DNA from: Oikopleura dioica
Taxonomy: Eukaryota > Chordata > Appendicularia > Copelata > Oikopleuridae
Reading direction: 5' to 3'
DNA length: 64,000 nucleotides
Assembly: GCA_907165135.1 (NCBI GenBank)
Contig: OU015568.1
Span: 566,501-630,500 of the forward strand
The stretch's first letter is position 1, and each line of letters starts with the position of its first letter. Positions 55,063 to 64,000 of the stretch are shown in pieces. The translations under genes were made by a program, and so were the position numbers. A model generated the notes under the pieces. The model was not told the origin of the DNA. It searched no databases and was given only the letters and a program-made list of their open reading frames with translations.

Positions 55063-57473
55063 ATGCGGCTCGCGGTAAGATTCAAAAATCAAGATTTCTA
55101 AAAAATTCATTCTAGGGCCTTTTCTTGATTGGCCAAGGATTTGGTAATTCAATTGAAAATGTCACATGTTCTGCTACTTCCGAATGCGCTCAATTTTTCG
55201 CGACGTGTGAAAATATTTCGGACGGTACTGGAAATTGCCAATGTGCAAGTATCGCTTCGTTTGAGCTTGTGGAAGTTGATCCTCCTCAAGACATAGGAGG
55301 AACTCTCTACAGTCATGTCTGCAAGCAGCTTTCTCGTAAGTTCAAAACGCTTTTTCGACTTTATATTTTGATGATCTTAGCTTGCGAAAAGCTACAAATC
55401 GAGCAAGGCGAATGCCCCCTGCATTCTAATTGTAAACAAAGACAAACTGAAAGTGGCCAGATGGACGCGTTTTGCGAGTGTCATCCAGAGTTTGTTCCCT
55501 CCGACCCTTCTGCCTCCGCTGAAGTTGGGATTGACGGAGTCACCTGCGAGCGAGTAGACGTTTGCGAAGATTACGATTGCTCCAGTGTTACGAATTCAGG
55601 ATGCGTTGCTAGAGTAGACGAGCCAGAGTGCTTGTGTGAAAGCAATTTCGACTCTTTTAAAGAAGTTAATGGAACATGGGAGAAAATGATGGGGGATGAC
55701 CAGTATTTTCCGAATACGGAAATTAGTCGCAAATGTGTTGCAAAAGTTCCATGCTTTGATGTTGAATGTGGCTTCAGGCAAGTTTGTGTGAGAGAAGAAG
55801 TCAATGGTATTCCATCAGGTATTTTCTATTCAAAAGACGTTCGAAGAAAAACGATAGATGAAAAAAAAATTTATAAAAGTCGAATATAAACTTTCTCAAA
55901 AAAATGAAGAAATTAAAGAAAACACAGTATTATTCTTTCTAAAATCAAAACTAGAAAAAATCATCATCATGATTTTCAGGTATGTGTGCTTGTGAGCAAG
56001 GATACAAAGACGGTTCCAAAACATCCGTCTCTCCCGACAATAAATTGACACTTATTTGCAAGGTAGGCCTATTCTCTTAACTATTCAATGGCAAAAGCAT
56101 AGGACGTTGATGAATGCTCCAATGAGGCTCTAAACAACTGCGCAGCGGGCCAAGACTGCACCAATTCTGAAGGCTCTTTTTCGTGCTCCTGCTCTCCCGG
56201 GTGGCTTCCAAATTCTGATCCTTCAACAAATGTTCTCGTTCCGTGCATTCAGTGCTCAGGCCCTCATGCAACGGAATTCGAAGGAACTTGCACCTGCGCT
56301 GGTCCAGCCCAAATCCATGATGATGATGCCTCCATTTGCGATTGCCCCAGCTCGATGGCTTTGAGTGCTGATGGAGAAAGCTGCGTTTCGTCCTGTATTC
56401 ACGAGCATACAGTATTAGAGAATGGCCAGTGCGTTTGCGACCCGTCAAAAAATATGACATGGAATGATGATTTAGCCAGATGTGGATGCTCTCCTGGCTT
56501 TGTGGTAAATCAAAAATGGCTTCATTTATAATTAGCGTTCGAAAAAATTATAAACTGCAAAAAAATAAAAATTTATTTTAGCGATCAATCCTTGGCGACT
56601 GTCGACTTCCGGAGGAAAACTACCTATCATGGGGAAAAGCGTGGCAAGATAATTGCAAAAATGGCAAGCGCTCGCGAGCGGTTTTTTCAATCACTCCGAG
56701 TGAGACGACTTTGACCAGTGCTCAACCAAAAGGGAAGGGAAAAAGCTTTGGTTCCAAATTCTTCCGAGTTTGAAAGAAAGAATTTCGGTCGAGGAAGACT
56801 GTGGAAACTCGACTGCCAAGTGCACGGACTGGAATGCTATTTACGATGAAACAACTGGCTTTTGTCGGTGCAAAGATGGATTTTTCGACTCAAAGCAAGG
56901 CTGTATCCCGTGGACTCCATTCGAAGCAAATACAGTGATTGTCGCTGAATTAAAGAGGCGAATGGGCAGTCTTTTCAATTCAACAGAACTCGTCCATACT
57001 TTCACTCCGAAGAAAAAACAAGGAATCGACCGGTTTCTCGTGAAGACAGCTAAAAGAATGTTCGACCCTGCAAAGGAAAAAGGAAAGCTAAAAAAGAGCT
57101 GTTCGAAAAAATCTCTGATTCTTCACGGAAATGCTCCTGATGGTAAGCTGGATTATTTGCGAGATCAGAATTATTTTTTTCTTCTCTAGAAATCGAATCA
57201 ATCTTCACTGAATTCAATGTTCTGAAGAACAAGCCTGACGGAGATGTTTCCGTGGTCGAGGATCTCGCTCGGGTTTTCGATCGTTTTCAGCGACTCTACA
57301 CTTGGAACTGCCCCGAAACTGGTTACGGGAAATACCCGCTGAATCCCACGCATGAGACTGATGTTGTTTGTCAAACGAGAGAAGATCAAAAGAACTTTTT
57401 GAAATGCCAGTTGCATTACCGCTTTGACCGACTTGTCAAAGATATTGCGCCAACTAACCCTATTGATTGGTAA
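55063..57473 (+). CDS. Secreted multi-EGF protein
   Basis: Exons: 55063-55074, 55116-55335, 55381-55818, 55980-56062, 56103-56504, 56582-57142, 57190-57473. The 4-codon first exon (MRLA) joins GLFLIGQGFGNS to form a signal peptide. EGF-like, Cys-rich modules follow, including a calcium-binding type (DVDECSNEALNNCAAGQDCTNSEGSFSCSCSPGW). The C-terminal third has DCGNSTAKC…FCRCKDGFF and an unrecognised region ending APTNPIDW. One frame change is needed near 56705, between …FSITPSET and DDFDQCSTK; no splice pair explains it. Likely extracellular matrix or surface protein. AATAAA at about 57563. It converges with the claudin-like gene, whose stop is only 120 bp away. Confidence 0.78.
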
Positions 57474-57592
57474 ACTCTGAATTCAGCTGTAGGATGAATT
57501 GATCGCTCTAGAATTCTTTCTCTCTGCCTGTCTCAAAAAGAGTTCCTGAAGAGATCAATTCGCAATAAACTCGATTTTTGAGAAGTTTGTAT

Positions 57593-59051
57593 TCACATAT
57601 TTGTACTTTCTTCGCCAGAAATGGAAGACGATTCTTGCGAAAAAGCGTCATTATCAGTTCCTTGGAGAACAAGAGAAGGTTTTTTCAAGTTTTCGAAATC
57701 TTCTTCGTCATCTTCTGGCTCAACTTCTTCGCCCAAAATTGTTGCTCCGGCGATAAGGGATGAAATGACTCCAGAGCAGAAGAGCCAGTAGGCAGCTCTA
57801 TTTAGAAAATTATCAAACTAAAAATTTCAAGCTTTTACCCGTAATACGGAGCAATGTATCGCAAATCACCCTCCTTGTTCTCGTGATAAAAAGCCGCCAA
57901 GAAAACTGCGGCTAATGAAAGCCCCATGACGCCGAAACCAATTGACAGAACAACGAGCGTTGTTGAGAGTCCTCTCCAGTTGACATTGAGAAATTTCACG
58001 ACGCCAGCAGATCCAAGAGTCAATATTTTCTAAGAGAAAAGATCAAAACAGTTCGATGAAAAAGAAAAAAACTTACAAAAATTACGATGGTGAAGATTCC
58101 ACTCAGCATCGACTGCATCTTTGCATCCCAGGCCTGACAATCTTGCTCTTCTGATCCATTTTTCTCTAAAAAGTCCGAGTTTTTTTCGATAAATCATGAA
58201 AGAAAGACCTTGAATGAGACATTTCTCGAAAAACCCAATTCTGGTTGGCGGCTCGAATCTCGTGCAGAGGCCAAGAGGAACAGTGCAATAAGGGGTTGAA
58301 TCGCCAATCGTTGTCATAAAGCATCCACTGAGAGAAAGAGCGCATCCGAGGGTGCAGACAAAGTAGAAGATCAAATTCTGAATCGCTAGAAAAACGGTTA
58401 ATCATAGACAACCGAACTCGTGCCAACCGAATCGAGGTGTAGATGGCATCATCCCCGCACTGAAATGACCCAGGATGCCGCAGAGAAACAACAGCCCGAT
58501 CCCAAAGGATGCAAGGCCGACACTGTAGAAATCGCTTGTTACGTGCTCAACAGAAAAGCCGATTTTGACAGATAGTAAAGCAGTCAGCGCAAGAAACCCA
58601 GCAAGAAGATTTCCATGGGCAGAAACGAGTCGAGTTTCCTTTCGGAGCCTAGAAAATGCTTATCTTCGAATGCCTTTTATCAAAAAAGAACCTGAAAAAG
58701 CAGCTTAAAGCAGTGACACTCGCCAAAATTGTCATTGAAACTCCGATCTCGACTGGCATCGGAGACGGACTTCCTGTGAACATCGCCCATGTTTTGGTCG
58801 TTGAGTTTCCCGGCTCTTCGAGCGAGTACTCTGTCACTTTCCATAGAGAAACTTCCTTAGTTGTCGGGAAGAAATTGTTTTGCTTCGGCTCGAGTCGGAG
58901 AAGAGGATGTGTTCCCATTCCACCGAGAAAACAGCCGATTCCGGCTAAAATTCGATTTTTAGCAAAATTATTTTCAGCACTTTTCGTAACCTAGGGAAGT
59001 CGAAATTGTCGCGCAAATCCTGACTTTTTCTGACAAAAACCCATCAAGCAT
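57593..59051 (-). CDS. Claudin-like membrane protein with two four-TM units (or two genes in an operon)
   Basis: Exons: 59051-58991, 58944-58692, 58648-58413 (or to a stop at 58402), 58385-58209, 58165-58077, 58029-57839, 57797-57593. The first unit has TMs ICATISTSLAGIGCFLGG, IGVSMTILASVTALSCFF, LLAGFLALTALLSVKIGF, VGLASFGIGLLFLCGIL. The second has LIFYFVCTLGCALSLSGCF, MLSGIFTIVIF, TTLVVLSIGFGVMGLSLAAVFL, YWLFCSGVISSLIAGATI, and an acidic Ser-rich tail. Without splicing, unit 1 stops at 58402 and unit 2 has no ATG before its first TM. A 27-nt GT-AG excision (58412-58386) would join them in frame, though that is very short for an intron. Topology fits claudin/PMP22-type proteins; function unknown. 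Confidence 0.65.
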
Positions 59052-59328
59052 TTTCTCTGTTTTTTTCTTTATAATTTGAATTCTGCTGCTCAATATGCTT
59101 GAAGAGAAGATTTTAAACTTTCCCCGTTATATTTGCTTATTGCAATTTCACTTTGCTAACCAAGAGACGCCAGACGCGCGAAAATTATTTGCTCAAGTAA
59201 CGAATTGCATTTCTGTGAACTCGCTTGTCCAGTTCAAACAGGAGTTCAAACCATTACTTCGATAAATATCATTCTTATTTTTTTTTTGATGTTCAATTAC
59301 ATAACAGTTCGGTATTCCTGGACATATG

Positions 59329-60171
59329 CTAAATGTACACATAATCATGGTTGATTTCTACGGGTTCAACGGACGCGTCTAAATCCAATATTGTATCTGA
59401 GGCTTTTTTCGTGGTCAGTTTTGGCGAACGCCTTGTTTTTCTACGAGAGGACTGCAATGACCTTTTCCTGAGATGGGGTCTTCGTGGATTTCCTCGATCT
59501 GAGCATGATCATCATCTTCCACATGATCGTCTATGTGATCTGCGTGCTTAGAAGCTGGATTGTCAAATGCATCAACGTCGTACTCGTCGCTTTCTTCTTT
59601 TTCTCGATCATCATCTTCTCAAAGAATCAAGTGTTCATTTGATGAAATTCGAATGATTACCTTCGTCAATATATCCCTGTTCCATTTCTTCGAAATCCTT
59701 CGCGTTTTCATTTTGCTCGTCATCACACAAATCCATGTCGCAGCCATCATCATCGTCATCTTCTGCCTTTTGAGAAGTTCTACTATCGTCAACAATTTTG
59801 ACTCAAAATCGAATTATGAAAAATATCGAAAGTAAGAACTTTTCCTCTTGAATATCTTCTTCTGCTTCCGCCACTTCATTTTCGAATTCTTCATCTTCAG
59901 AATCCTCCTCTTCGTCTTCATCCTCGTCATCTGATCCTGAGCCAGATCCGTCCGACTCATCCATAAAAGCACTTCTTAGCCACCTAGCTTCCTCCTTGAT
60001 CAATTTCATTAATATTCTCTCAATTAAAAATGCTCGGAATTTAAAAATCTGTTCCTGAAGATCTCGAATTTCCGGCAGCCCAAAGCAAATGAGCAGCCAT
60101 CTGTCAAACCAAATCAATTTCTTGAGCCCTTTATCTTTCTTCGCCTTTTTGTATCTATTGAGGACTCCCAT
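59329..60171 (-). CDS. Acidic, probably nuclear protein of unknown function
   Basis: Exons: 60171-59840, about 59789-59667, about 59623-59462, and possibly a last exon ending 59329. It starts MGVLNRYKKAKKDKGLKKL (basic, localisation-signal-like), then an aromatic helical part (WFDRWLLICFGLPEIRDLQ), then long Asp/Glu/Ser runs (DESDGSGSGSDDEDEDEEED…). If the GA-AG intron after ISG is used (59461 to about 59405), the C-terminus is ASDTILDLDASVEPVEI…; if not, it stops at 59415. Acidic tracts with a basic head occur in histone-binding and ribosome-assembly proteins, but no family is recognised. Confidence 0.55.
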
Positions 60172-60578
60172 CTCTCTTGTTGGGAACACAATGGGTCAGT
60201 CTACCGCCTTCTTTGCAGTATCTTTTGATAGCTGAATTATTAACACGCTCTTAATTGACAATGATTTAATATTTTATATTATTTGACTTTGAAGCATAAA
60301 TAACTCGGACAAATGAAAACAAGCAAAAGTCGAAATCGACAGATCGATCAGAATAACTCTTTGTTTTTATAAAATTCTACTTTGATACTTTCAAAACTAA
60401 AAAAAAACTAGAAAAGATTAATCATGATCCCCTTTATTAAATTAAAAAATTGACAGTTTGAGTGTTAAAAAAGATAAAGATGTCGACAGTGACAGAAATG
60501 ATTTTTTGCGAAGGAGACAAGCTAAGGCTAAAATTGGAAACAAAACAAAATTTATTCGAAAAATTCTTTACTTACTCT
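60172..60578. other. Intergenic, nothing recognised
   Basis: AT-rich, no supported exon or repeat. Confidence 0.45.
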
Positions 60579-61414
60579 TTACTTCGGGGTTAGAGTAATC
60601 GAATAAGCTTGAGGCAGGAGATACCATTTTTCTTTTTCCATGTTGAAATTTTCATTGACTAAAGCAACAGACTCATTGTTGTCTCCGTAATAAACAAAAT
60701 CCCCATAGGAGTTGTAACAATCTTCCATCATTTCGTAAGAAGCGTAGAACTCTCTTGCAAGTGGAATTCTAAGTGCAGGGCCAGAATGGTCGATTAACGT
60801 GTTTTGAAGGATGAATTCGGTGTTTTCGATTCGATCGAGCACCATTTGGTGGAAAAGTATTGAAGAGTCGGGATTTCGATAGGCGCCGGTGACTGTTAAG
60901 GGACGGGAGGAAGCGAAATTGTGGTGAAGGAGAACTTAAATTATGTGTTTTTTTATTGAAATTTGTTTGTTCATTTTTAGTTAGAGAAAACTTTTTTGAA
61001 ATAAATAGTTTTACCGCTTTCGAAATCGAGGTCGCCTGTTACATCCCAGCCGATGTTTTCTATAATTTCCCAACCACTCGTATTTAGATATGTTTTAAAT
61101 TTCATTCTTCTTAAAACCATATCAATATTGCTTGCTTGAAATTCTTGTTCCGTTTTTTTCGGATTAAGATTGAAGCCAGCGAAACTTCGCGGGTAAACTA
61201 TCATTGTCAGATGAGTAAAGATGGTTTCAAGCGTGTAGTTCCTTTCCATCTTTGACTTTTCAACTTTCAAATCATTTCTGATTGCCCATCTCAAAAGAAC
61301 GGAAACTGAAACGGGAACGCAAAGATTGCTCTCTTTTTGGTTTAAAACATTCTTCGTCAAGTTTTTGAATTCTAAGTGAATCTGTCTTGTCAATTTTTGT
61401 TTAAGATGAGCCAT
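60579..61414 (-). CDS. Papain-fold (cysteine-protease-like) protein
   Basis: Two exons, 61414-61015 and 60934-60579, GT-AG intron. The N-terminal half has ESNLCVPVSVSVLLRWAI, resembling the active-site Cys helix of papain-fold enzymes. The second half has ILFHQMVLDRIENTEFILQN, resembling the His strand and the following Asn (HxVxL…W.IxN). The spacing fits a compact Cys-His fold, but the overall sequence is far from classic papains, so activity is uncertain. No signal peptide is visible. The ATG lies 14 bp after the stop of the upstream kinase gene on the same strand, suggesting co-transcription with trans-splicing. Confidence 0.5.
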
Positions 61415-61428
61415 TAGAGAAGACTTCG

Positions 61429-63318
61429 TTAAATTATGGTCGTTAAGACAGAAATCAGAAGTCGCGTTTTTAAAGAAATTGTTTTAGATAAGCTCTGGAT
61501 TTGGTTTAGTGATGGAGTTTTCTTCTTTCCAAGCCACTCCGCATTAAAAACCTTTAAAATATTTAACGACAACGATAAACGAAGGAATGAACCTTTAACT
61601 CATGTTGAATAGCTTTTCTCTCGACTTCTTCGATCGGCTTGAATAAGAGACTCCAGGCTGTTTTCCAATCGCAGAGAATTCAAATGTGGAGTTCTGATGG
61701 ATACCCTCCACCTCTTCCACAAAGTTGTTCGCTGTCCGAAAAAGCAGCGGTGCCGGCATCTATAGAAAATTGAAAAAGAAATATTTAATTCTGAAATCCA
61801 AAGGGGGCGACGAGAATCGGGATTTTCGTGAGAAAAATGAGGAAAAACCGGCTTTGATAGGAGAATTATGACTTATCGATTTTAAACCTTCTATCTACAA
61901 TTTAAGGCCGGAACGCATGAAATAGATTTTTCCCGGAGCGCATATCGACCCATTTTTGGGTGAGAGGCCGTAGACACGTTTTCTTGCTTACATCAACCCA
62001 AATTTTATCATAAATTAGATCTTCAGACAATAAACTGCAAGAACAGATACATAAAAATCTCTCATCTGTTGTTCAAACACTACAAAATGATGATTTCTGA
62101 AGGCATATTTCAGCGCCTTACCCAAAAATGGGTCGATATGCGTTCCGGCGTTAAGGGGTCCCCCACGATTTTTAGATTTTTCGAATTCTAGATTTTTCTC
62201 TTCAGATTTGAATTCCTCATGCAAAAAGCTGCAAAAAAGGTCTCTAGCTTTTTTCGATTGTTTTAGAAAAAAGTGTCCAAAATTGACCTTGAAGTGGCCA
62301 ATTTTGATGTATTTGCATAGAGATTTTAAAATCAACCCTTATTTACAGTTGTCTAAAGTACGAATATGGTACATTTTTAGAAAGGCTATGAGCTCAGCTT
62401 TCTATTTATGCGCGAAAATATGGGTTTGGGTGATGCCCGGAAGGCAATTCGCATGGTTGAAATTTCAAAAATCGTACATTATTTTGATCGTCTTCGTTAC
62501 ATTATCATTTTTTGGAATTTGAAAAAACTGAGATACGCTTCACTAGATTAGCGTTAGACCTTTCAAAAACCACAGGAAAAAATAAATTGTTTCCTAAATT
62601 TTTGGAGTAAATCTCGTTCAAAATGTACCCAAAAACGCGATTTTGCGCGAGATGGTTACCTTCTCGGCGCTCTAGCGCCGAATGTGATTGGATTAAAAAA
62701 ATTTGAGACACGCTTCACTAGATCTAAGAATGATCTAGTTTTACGAAAAAAATTTTGAAAAATCTAAGTCCGTGACACCGTGAGCGCCGTTTGAAAATGG
62801 CTTATTTCGGGACCCCCTTAAGGATGCCCGATTTAAACAATGAGGCTCATTGAATGAGCTTTAGTTGTTCAACATTTTGTTTTATCCAAGTCAAAACTTA
62901 CATAAATATTTTCGAACTCTATATCTGTTTCCTCTCCTCGCATATCCCATTTTTCGATAGCTCCAGCTTCCTGTCGTTTCATTTATATTTCCAAAATCTA
63001 TCCACTTGGCTTCTCCATCTTTCAGCAAAATATTCTCCGGCTTCTTGTCATAATGCTGGATTCCAATGTGATCCAAATACTGTCTTCCCTTTTCAACACC
63101 GATCGCTATTTTCTTCCGCTCGTCCAAAGTCAAATCTTCTTTTTTCAGTCTGCTTCTCAAATCTGAGTCGCATTTCTCCATGATGGTAATCCAACCGAGG
63201 CATTCTTGTCTCTTCTTGCTCCAATAAATTTCGATGTTGCAGAAATTTTTGATGACGTTTGGATGAATTGGGATAACAGGTACGGAAAATGTTTCCGTTT
63301 TTTCTGCTTTATTGAAGT
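61429..63318 (-). CDS. Protein kinase-like gene, 5' part missing, one in-frame stop
   Basis: Exons: 63318-62902, 61759-61593, 61551-61429. Kinase landmarks: HPNVIKNF, hinge-like TIMEKCDSDLRSRL, catalytic loop IQHYDKKPENILL (HYD in place of HRD, with Asp, Lys and Asn kept), WIDFGNI (DFG kept), then AGTAAFSDSEQLCGRGGGYPSEL and TAWSLLFKPIEEVE (subdomain IX-like). The glycine loop and VAIK lysine would be in an upstream exon not identified; the fold-back repeat at 63434 lies there. A TGA at 61682-61680 interrupts the frame between subdomains VIII and IX, so the copy is either a recent pseudogene or miscalled by one base. The 1.1-kb intron holds two TTAA elements. Type of kinase not assigned. Confidence 0.65.
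61902..62153. mobile_element. Short inverted-repeat element with TTAA ends
   Basis: TTTAAGGCCGGAACGCAT with CGACCCATTTTTGGGT at the left, and ACCCAAAAATGGGTCG with ATGCGTTCCGGCGTTAA at the right. It sits in the kinase intron and abuts the next TTAA element at 62152. Confidence 0.65.
62152..62824. mobile_element. TTAA-ended MITE, same family as 20977-21667
   Basis: TTAAGGGGTCCC at the left and GGGACCCCCTTAA at the right. Shared internal phrases with 20977-21667: AAAAAAGGTCTCTAGCTTT and GTTTGAAAATGG. It lies wholly inside the long kinase intron and has no coding capacity. Confidence 0.7.
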
Positions 63319-63433
63319 CTAAAAGAAAAAGCTTAAAATTTATTAAATAATATTGTGCATCCGGGGCCAAGGGACAAAAATCTCTAGAAATCGACTGCCT
63401 GAATGCACTGCCGCTTCTCAATAGACAGGTAAA

Positions 63434-63893
63434 ATAGGTGGTGGCCTGAAACGTCGTCCAGTTGCTGCATGTGCGGCCTAAAACGTCTCTCCTGTTCCTG
63501 CATGTGAAGGCCTCAATCGTCTTTCCTGTTCCTGCATGTGTTGCTCAAAACGTCTTTCCTGTTGCTGCATGTGTTGCCTAAAACGTCTTTTGGGCCCCCT
63601 AGGCTAATATCTGTTTTCCTGTCTCATCGTTACGTAAGAAGCCGAGTCATCGTCGAGGCTAGCTATTACTGCTATTATTGGGCTGTTAGGCGACGTGGCT
63701 TTACCAACCATCTCTCGACTCACTCATTCATTTAGCCTAGGCGCCCTAAAGACGTTTTAGGCAACACATGCAGCAACAGGAAAGACGTTTTGAGCAACAC
63801 ATGCAGGAACAGGAAAGACGATTGAGGCCTACACATGCAGGAACAGGAGAGACGTTTTAGGCCGCACATGCAGCAACTGGACGACGTTTTAGG
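63434..63893. mobile_element. Large fold-back repeat with tandem sub-units in the arms
   Basis: Left arm 63434-63607 and right arm 63738-63893 are near-perfect inverted copies (GGTGGTGGCCTGAAACGTCG at the outer left; CGACGTTTTAGGCCACCACC at the outer right), with a spacer of about 130 bp. Each arm is made of four to five variants of a unit of about 33 bp containing CGTCTTTCCTGTTGCTGCATG. Structure matches fold-back-type elements. No ORF in it. Confidence 0.8.
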
Positions 63894-64000
63894 CCACCAC
63901 CAATTTTATTTTTAAGGGGGCCCGGAGAACTTTCGAACAAAAGGTATTACCCGTGATCCGAGAGGGATGAATAGGGACTCATTGGAAAGCCCGTCTATCG
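63894..64000. other. Window edge, possible start of another TTAA element
   Basis: TTTTTAAGGGGGCCCGGAG at about 63908 resembles the ends of the TTAAGGGG family. The other end lies outside the window. Confidence 0.25.

Noticed and set aside
59560-59835. Plus-strand Ser/Phe/Ile-rich frame
   Set aside because: Antisense to the acidic (GAA/GAT-rich) protein, which explains its composition.

Overview
This is animal nuclear DNA. The best fit is a larvacean tunicate (Oikopleura or a close relative). The evidence is gene content (TRPM channel, SMAD, Lhx2/9-type LIM-homeobox, ZP-domain, kringle-protease, claudin-like, sushi and EGF proteins), very small GT-AG introns (mostly 38-48 bp), genes packed head to tail, AATAAA signals right at stop codons, and an unusual number of introns that can only be placed with a GA donor (GA...AG). 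Frequent non-canonical introns are a known Oikopleura trait. Species assignment is inference.

Layout. 1-11.4 kb: tandem array of secreted kringle/trypsin-like genes (the 3' end of one, then two full copies). One intron of the first full copy holds a 7.4-kb hAT-like element with an 8-bp target duplication, which itself contains a 4.8-kb LTR element with near-identical LTRs. The second full copy has lost the catalytic His. 11.4-15.1 kb: three small membrane proteins, one claudin-like. 15.2-16.6 kb: mucin-linker serine protease. 16.7-18.4 kb: nested inverted-repeat element. 18.4-20 kb: Cys-rich secreted protein and a DESI-type isopeptidase. 20-26.2 kb: a TTAA-ended MITE and a TRPM channel, one of whose introns looks like a MITE of the same family. 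26.5-29 kb: divergent SMAD. 29.9-36.5 kb: sushi-type and mucin-type secreted proteins. 37.5-41.4 kb: TIL inhibitor-like protein and a carbohydrate sulfotransferase. 41.4-44.6 kb: repeat-rich gap. 44.6-47.8 kb: Lhx2/9 and a rhodopsin-like receptor. 49.2-57.5 kb: extracellular proteins (tiny secreted protein, ZP protein with a poly-Thr linker, Tyr-rich matrix-like protein, EGF protein). 57.6-61.4 kb: double-claudin-like protein, acidic protein, papain-fold protein. 61.4-63.3 kb: kinase, probably in an operon with the papain-fold gene. The window closes with a large fold-back repeat.

There is no single pathway. The dominant theme is secreted or cell-surface proteins (proteases, inhibitor, ZP, EGF, mucin, sushi), plus developmental regulators (SMAD, Lhx). 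Mobile DNA is common, mostly short inverted-repeat elements, several ending in TTAA.

Three genes need one single-base frame change and a fourth has one in-frame stop. Sequencing error is the simplest explanation. All exon models are hand-read from splice signals and reading frame, with no transcript support.
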